DNA of 64,000 nt. Origin: Tretioscincus oriximinensis. Taxonomy: Eukaryota; Chordata; Lepidosauria; Squamata; Gymnophthalmidae. Shown piece after piece: positions 63,136-64,000 of this stretch. How positions within the stretch are numbered: position 1 is the first letter of the stretch; each line of letters opens with the position of its first letter. Made by a program: the position numbers and the translations under genes. Where the stretch lies: NCBI GenBank assembly GCA_022410635.1, contig JAJVDF010000235.1:1003062-1067061 (forward strand), given 5' to 3'. Below the pieces are notes generated by a model that saw only the letters and a program-made list of their open reading frames with translations, was not told the DNA's origin and did no database searches.

Positions 63136-64000
63136 ATGGTGGAAACCAAACTTAAGAATGTTCAACAGAGTATGGTAGAATGTACAAATATTTGGCAATA
63201 TCCTCAAGCAGTGATCTTCAAATTGTGGTCCTCCAGTGTTTTTTAAACANTAACACTCCTTATTCCACTCTCACATTCTCTGCCTGCCTCAGCAAAATAT
63301 GAAGAATTATTATTCAGAAACATCTGGAAGACCACAGTCTGAGAACCACTGTCCTGAGTGGAGGAACATTTGGGAAAGTTGAAGCAGAAGAACAGTAGTT
63401 GATTTGTTGTTCTCTATAAGACTATATTTTCTGTCATCCTTGTCCAGTGGCCATAAAGGCTGGGTTGACTGGGAATTGGCCTATTATCTGGAGGACATCC
63501 AATTGGCTATTCTTAAATAGAGACGAAATCTACTTTTGCGTTCATTGAAATGAATTTTGTCTCCTGCACTGCAGTGATAATAGAATGGTGGTAGCCATAG
63601 CAGCAGTTGTAATAATTACAAAAGTGTTTCTGTTCCACCCTATATTGAGGTTAGAACTGTTTTGCTTCAACCAAATTGCATCATTTCCCTTGTGACTGTA
63701 ATTCTTGGATTTGTAACGGACAAGGTTGAAAATGTCCCAGCATATTTTACACATACACTTCTAAGCATATATTATAGTTGCATCCTTTTAAAAAAAAATC
63801 TCAAGTGAATGCCACATGGTAATATTCTTTTTCCTTGAAATCTAAGAGGTTAAAAAGTACTTCTGGAGGACACTTAATGTGGATTGGAGATGGAACTGAA
63901 ACATTAGCTGCTACATGTTACTGGTCCTAAGCTGTTTTTGAATACATCCTACACATTGTTAGTAACATTACTTTGAAATTTTGCATTATGGAACAGTCGT
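63136..64000. other. unassigned AT-rich sequence
   Basis: No gene or repeat recognised. CAAATTGTGGTCCTCCAG (63219) and CAGTCTGAGAACCACTG (63337) recall hAT MER5-type ends (CAGTGGTTCTCAA) in inverted form, but the element between them is not clear. Confidence 0.35.

Noticed and set aside
1..64000. CRISPR array, bacterial operon or viral genome
   Set aside because: No regularly spaced direct repeats, no dense long open frames or ribosome-binding sites; LINE/SINE content shows a vertebrate nuclear genome. No endogenous retroviral gag, pol or env signature was recognised.

Overview
The window looks like AT-rich, gene-free (intergenic or intronic) nuclear DNA of a reptile, most likely a squamate (lizard or snake). 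The basis is the repeat community: CR1 LINEs ending in TTCTTATG or TTCTATG units, L2-like LINEs with a GAGACCTTCGGGTATAGGGC tail, an L1 with recognisable ORF1 and ORF2, an R4/Dong-type LINE fragment, two tRNA-derived SINE families, and non-autonomous hAT, Harbinger and mariner elements. The species cannot be named from sequence alone; tuatara is a possible alternative. I found no convincing host protein-coding exon. The longer open frames are either LINE remnants or products of low-complexity polypurine/polypyrimidine tracts.

Layout. 0-10 kb: a SINE, two long skewed purine/pyrimidine tracts on either side of a palindromic hAT element, and two antisense CR1 3' ends. 10-20 kb: two head-to-head Penelope-like insertions, an antisense L1 fragment, a CR1 nested in an L2-like LINE, further L2, CR1 and SINE copies, and an apparently repeat-poor block at 17.35-18.5 kb. 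20-31 kb: a Harbinger-like MITE, an antisense L2, a mariner palindrome, two CR1 tails, and long stretches in which I recognise nothing. 31-37.4 kb: a hAT element (31.0 kb) and a 4.2 kb antisense L1 (33.07-37.31 kb) with coiled-coil ORF1, endonuclease and reverse transcriptase, broken by frameshifts and carrying an internal duplication. 38-47 kb: many small elements, ending in a dense nest (44.6-46.95 kb) of two hAT copies and an L2 split by a Harbinger MITE. 47-56.8 kb: large inverted repeats, a U6 snRNA pseudogene, a Harbinger MITE split by a hAT, an R4-type LINE tail, SINEs, and an L2 split by a young-looking L1 with a perfect 16-bp target-site duplication. 57-64 kb: a mariner MITE, a SINE, a Penelope-like tail, and an L2 split by a hAT.

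How the parts work together. The SINE at 549-792 carries the 3' tail of the L2-like LINEs, consistent with mobilisation in trans by that LINE. Nested insertions with target-site duplications order several events in time. The most unusual signal is a short repeat family, present mostly as head-to-head truncated pairs flanked by 12-13-bp target-site duplications. Its 5' part contains a hammerhead-ribozyme-like core (CTGAAGA, a 5-6-bp stem, then GAAA), as reported for Penelope-like retroelements.
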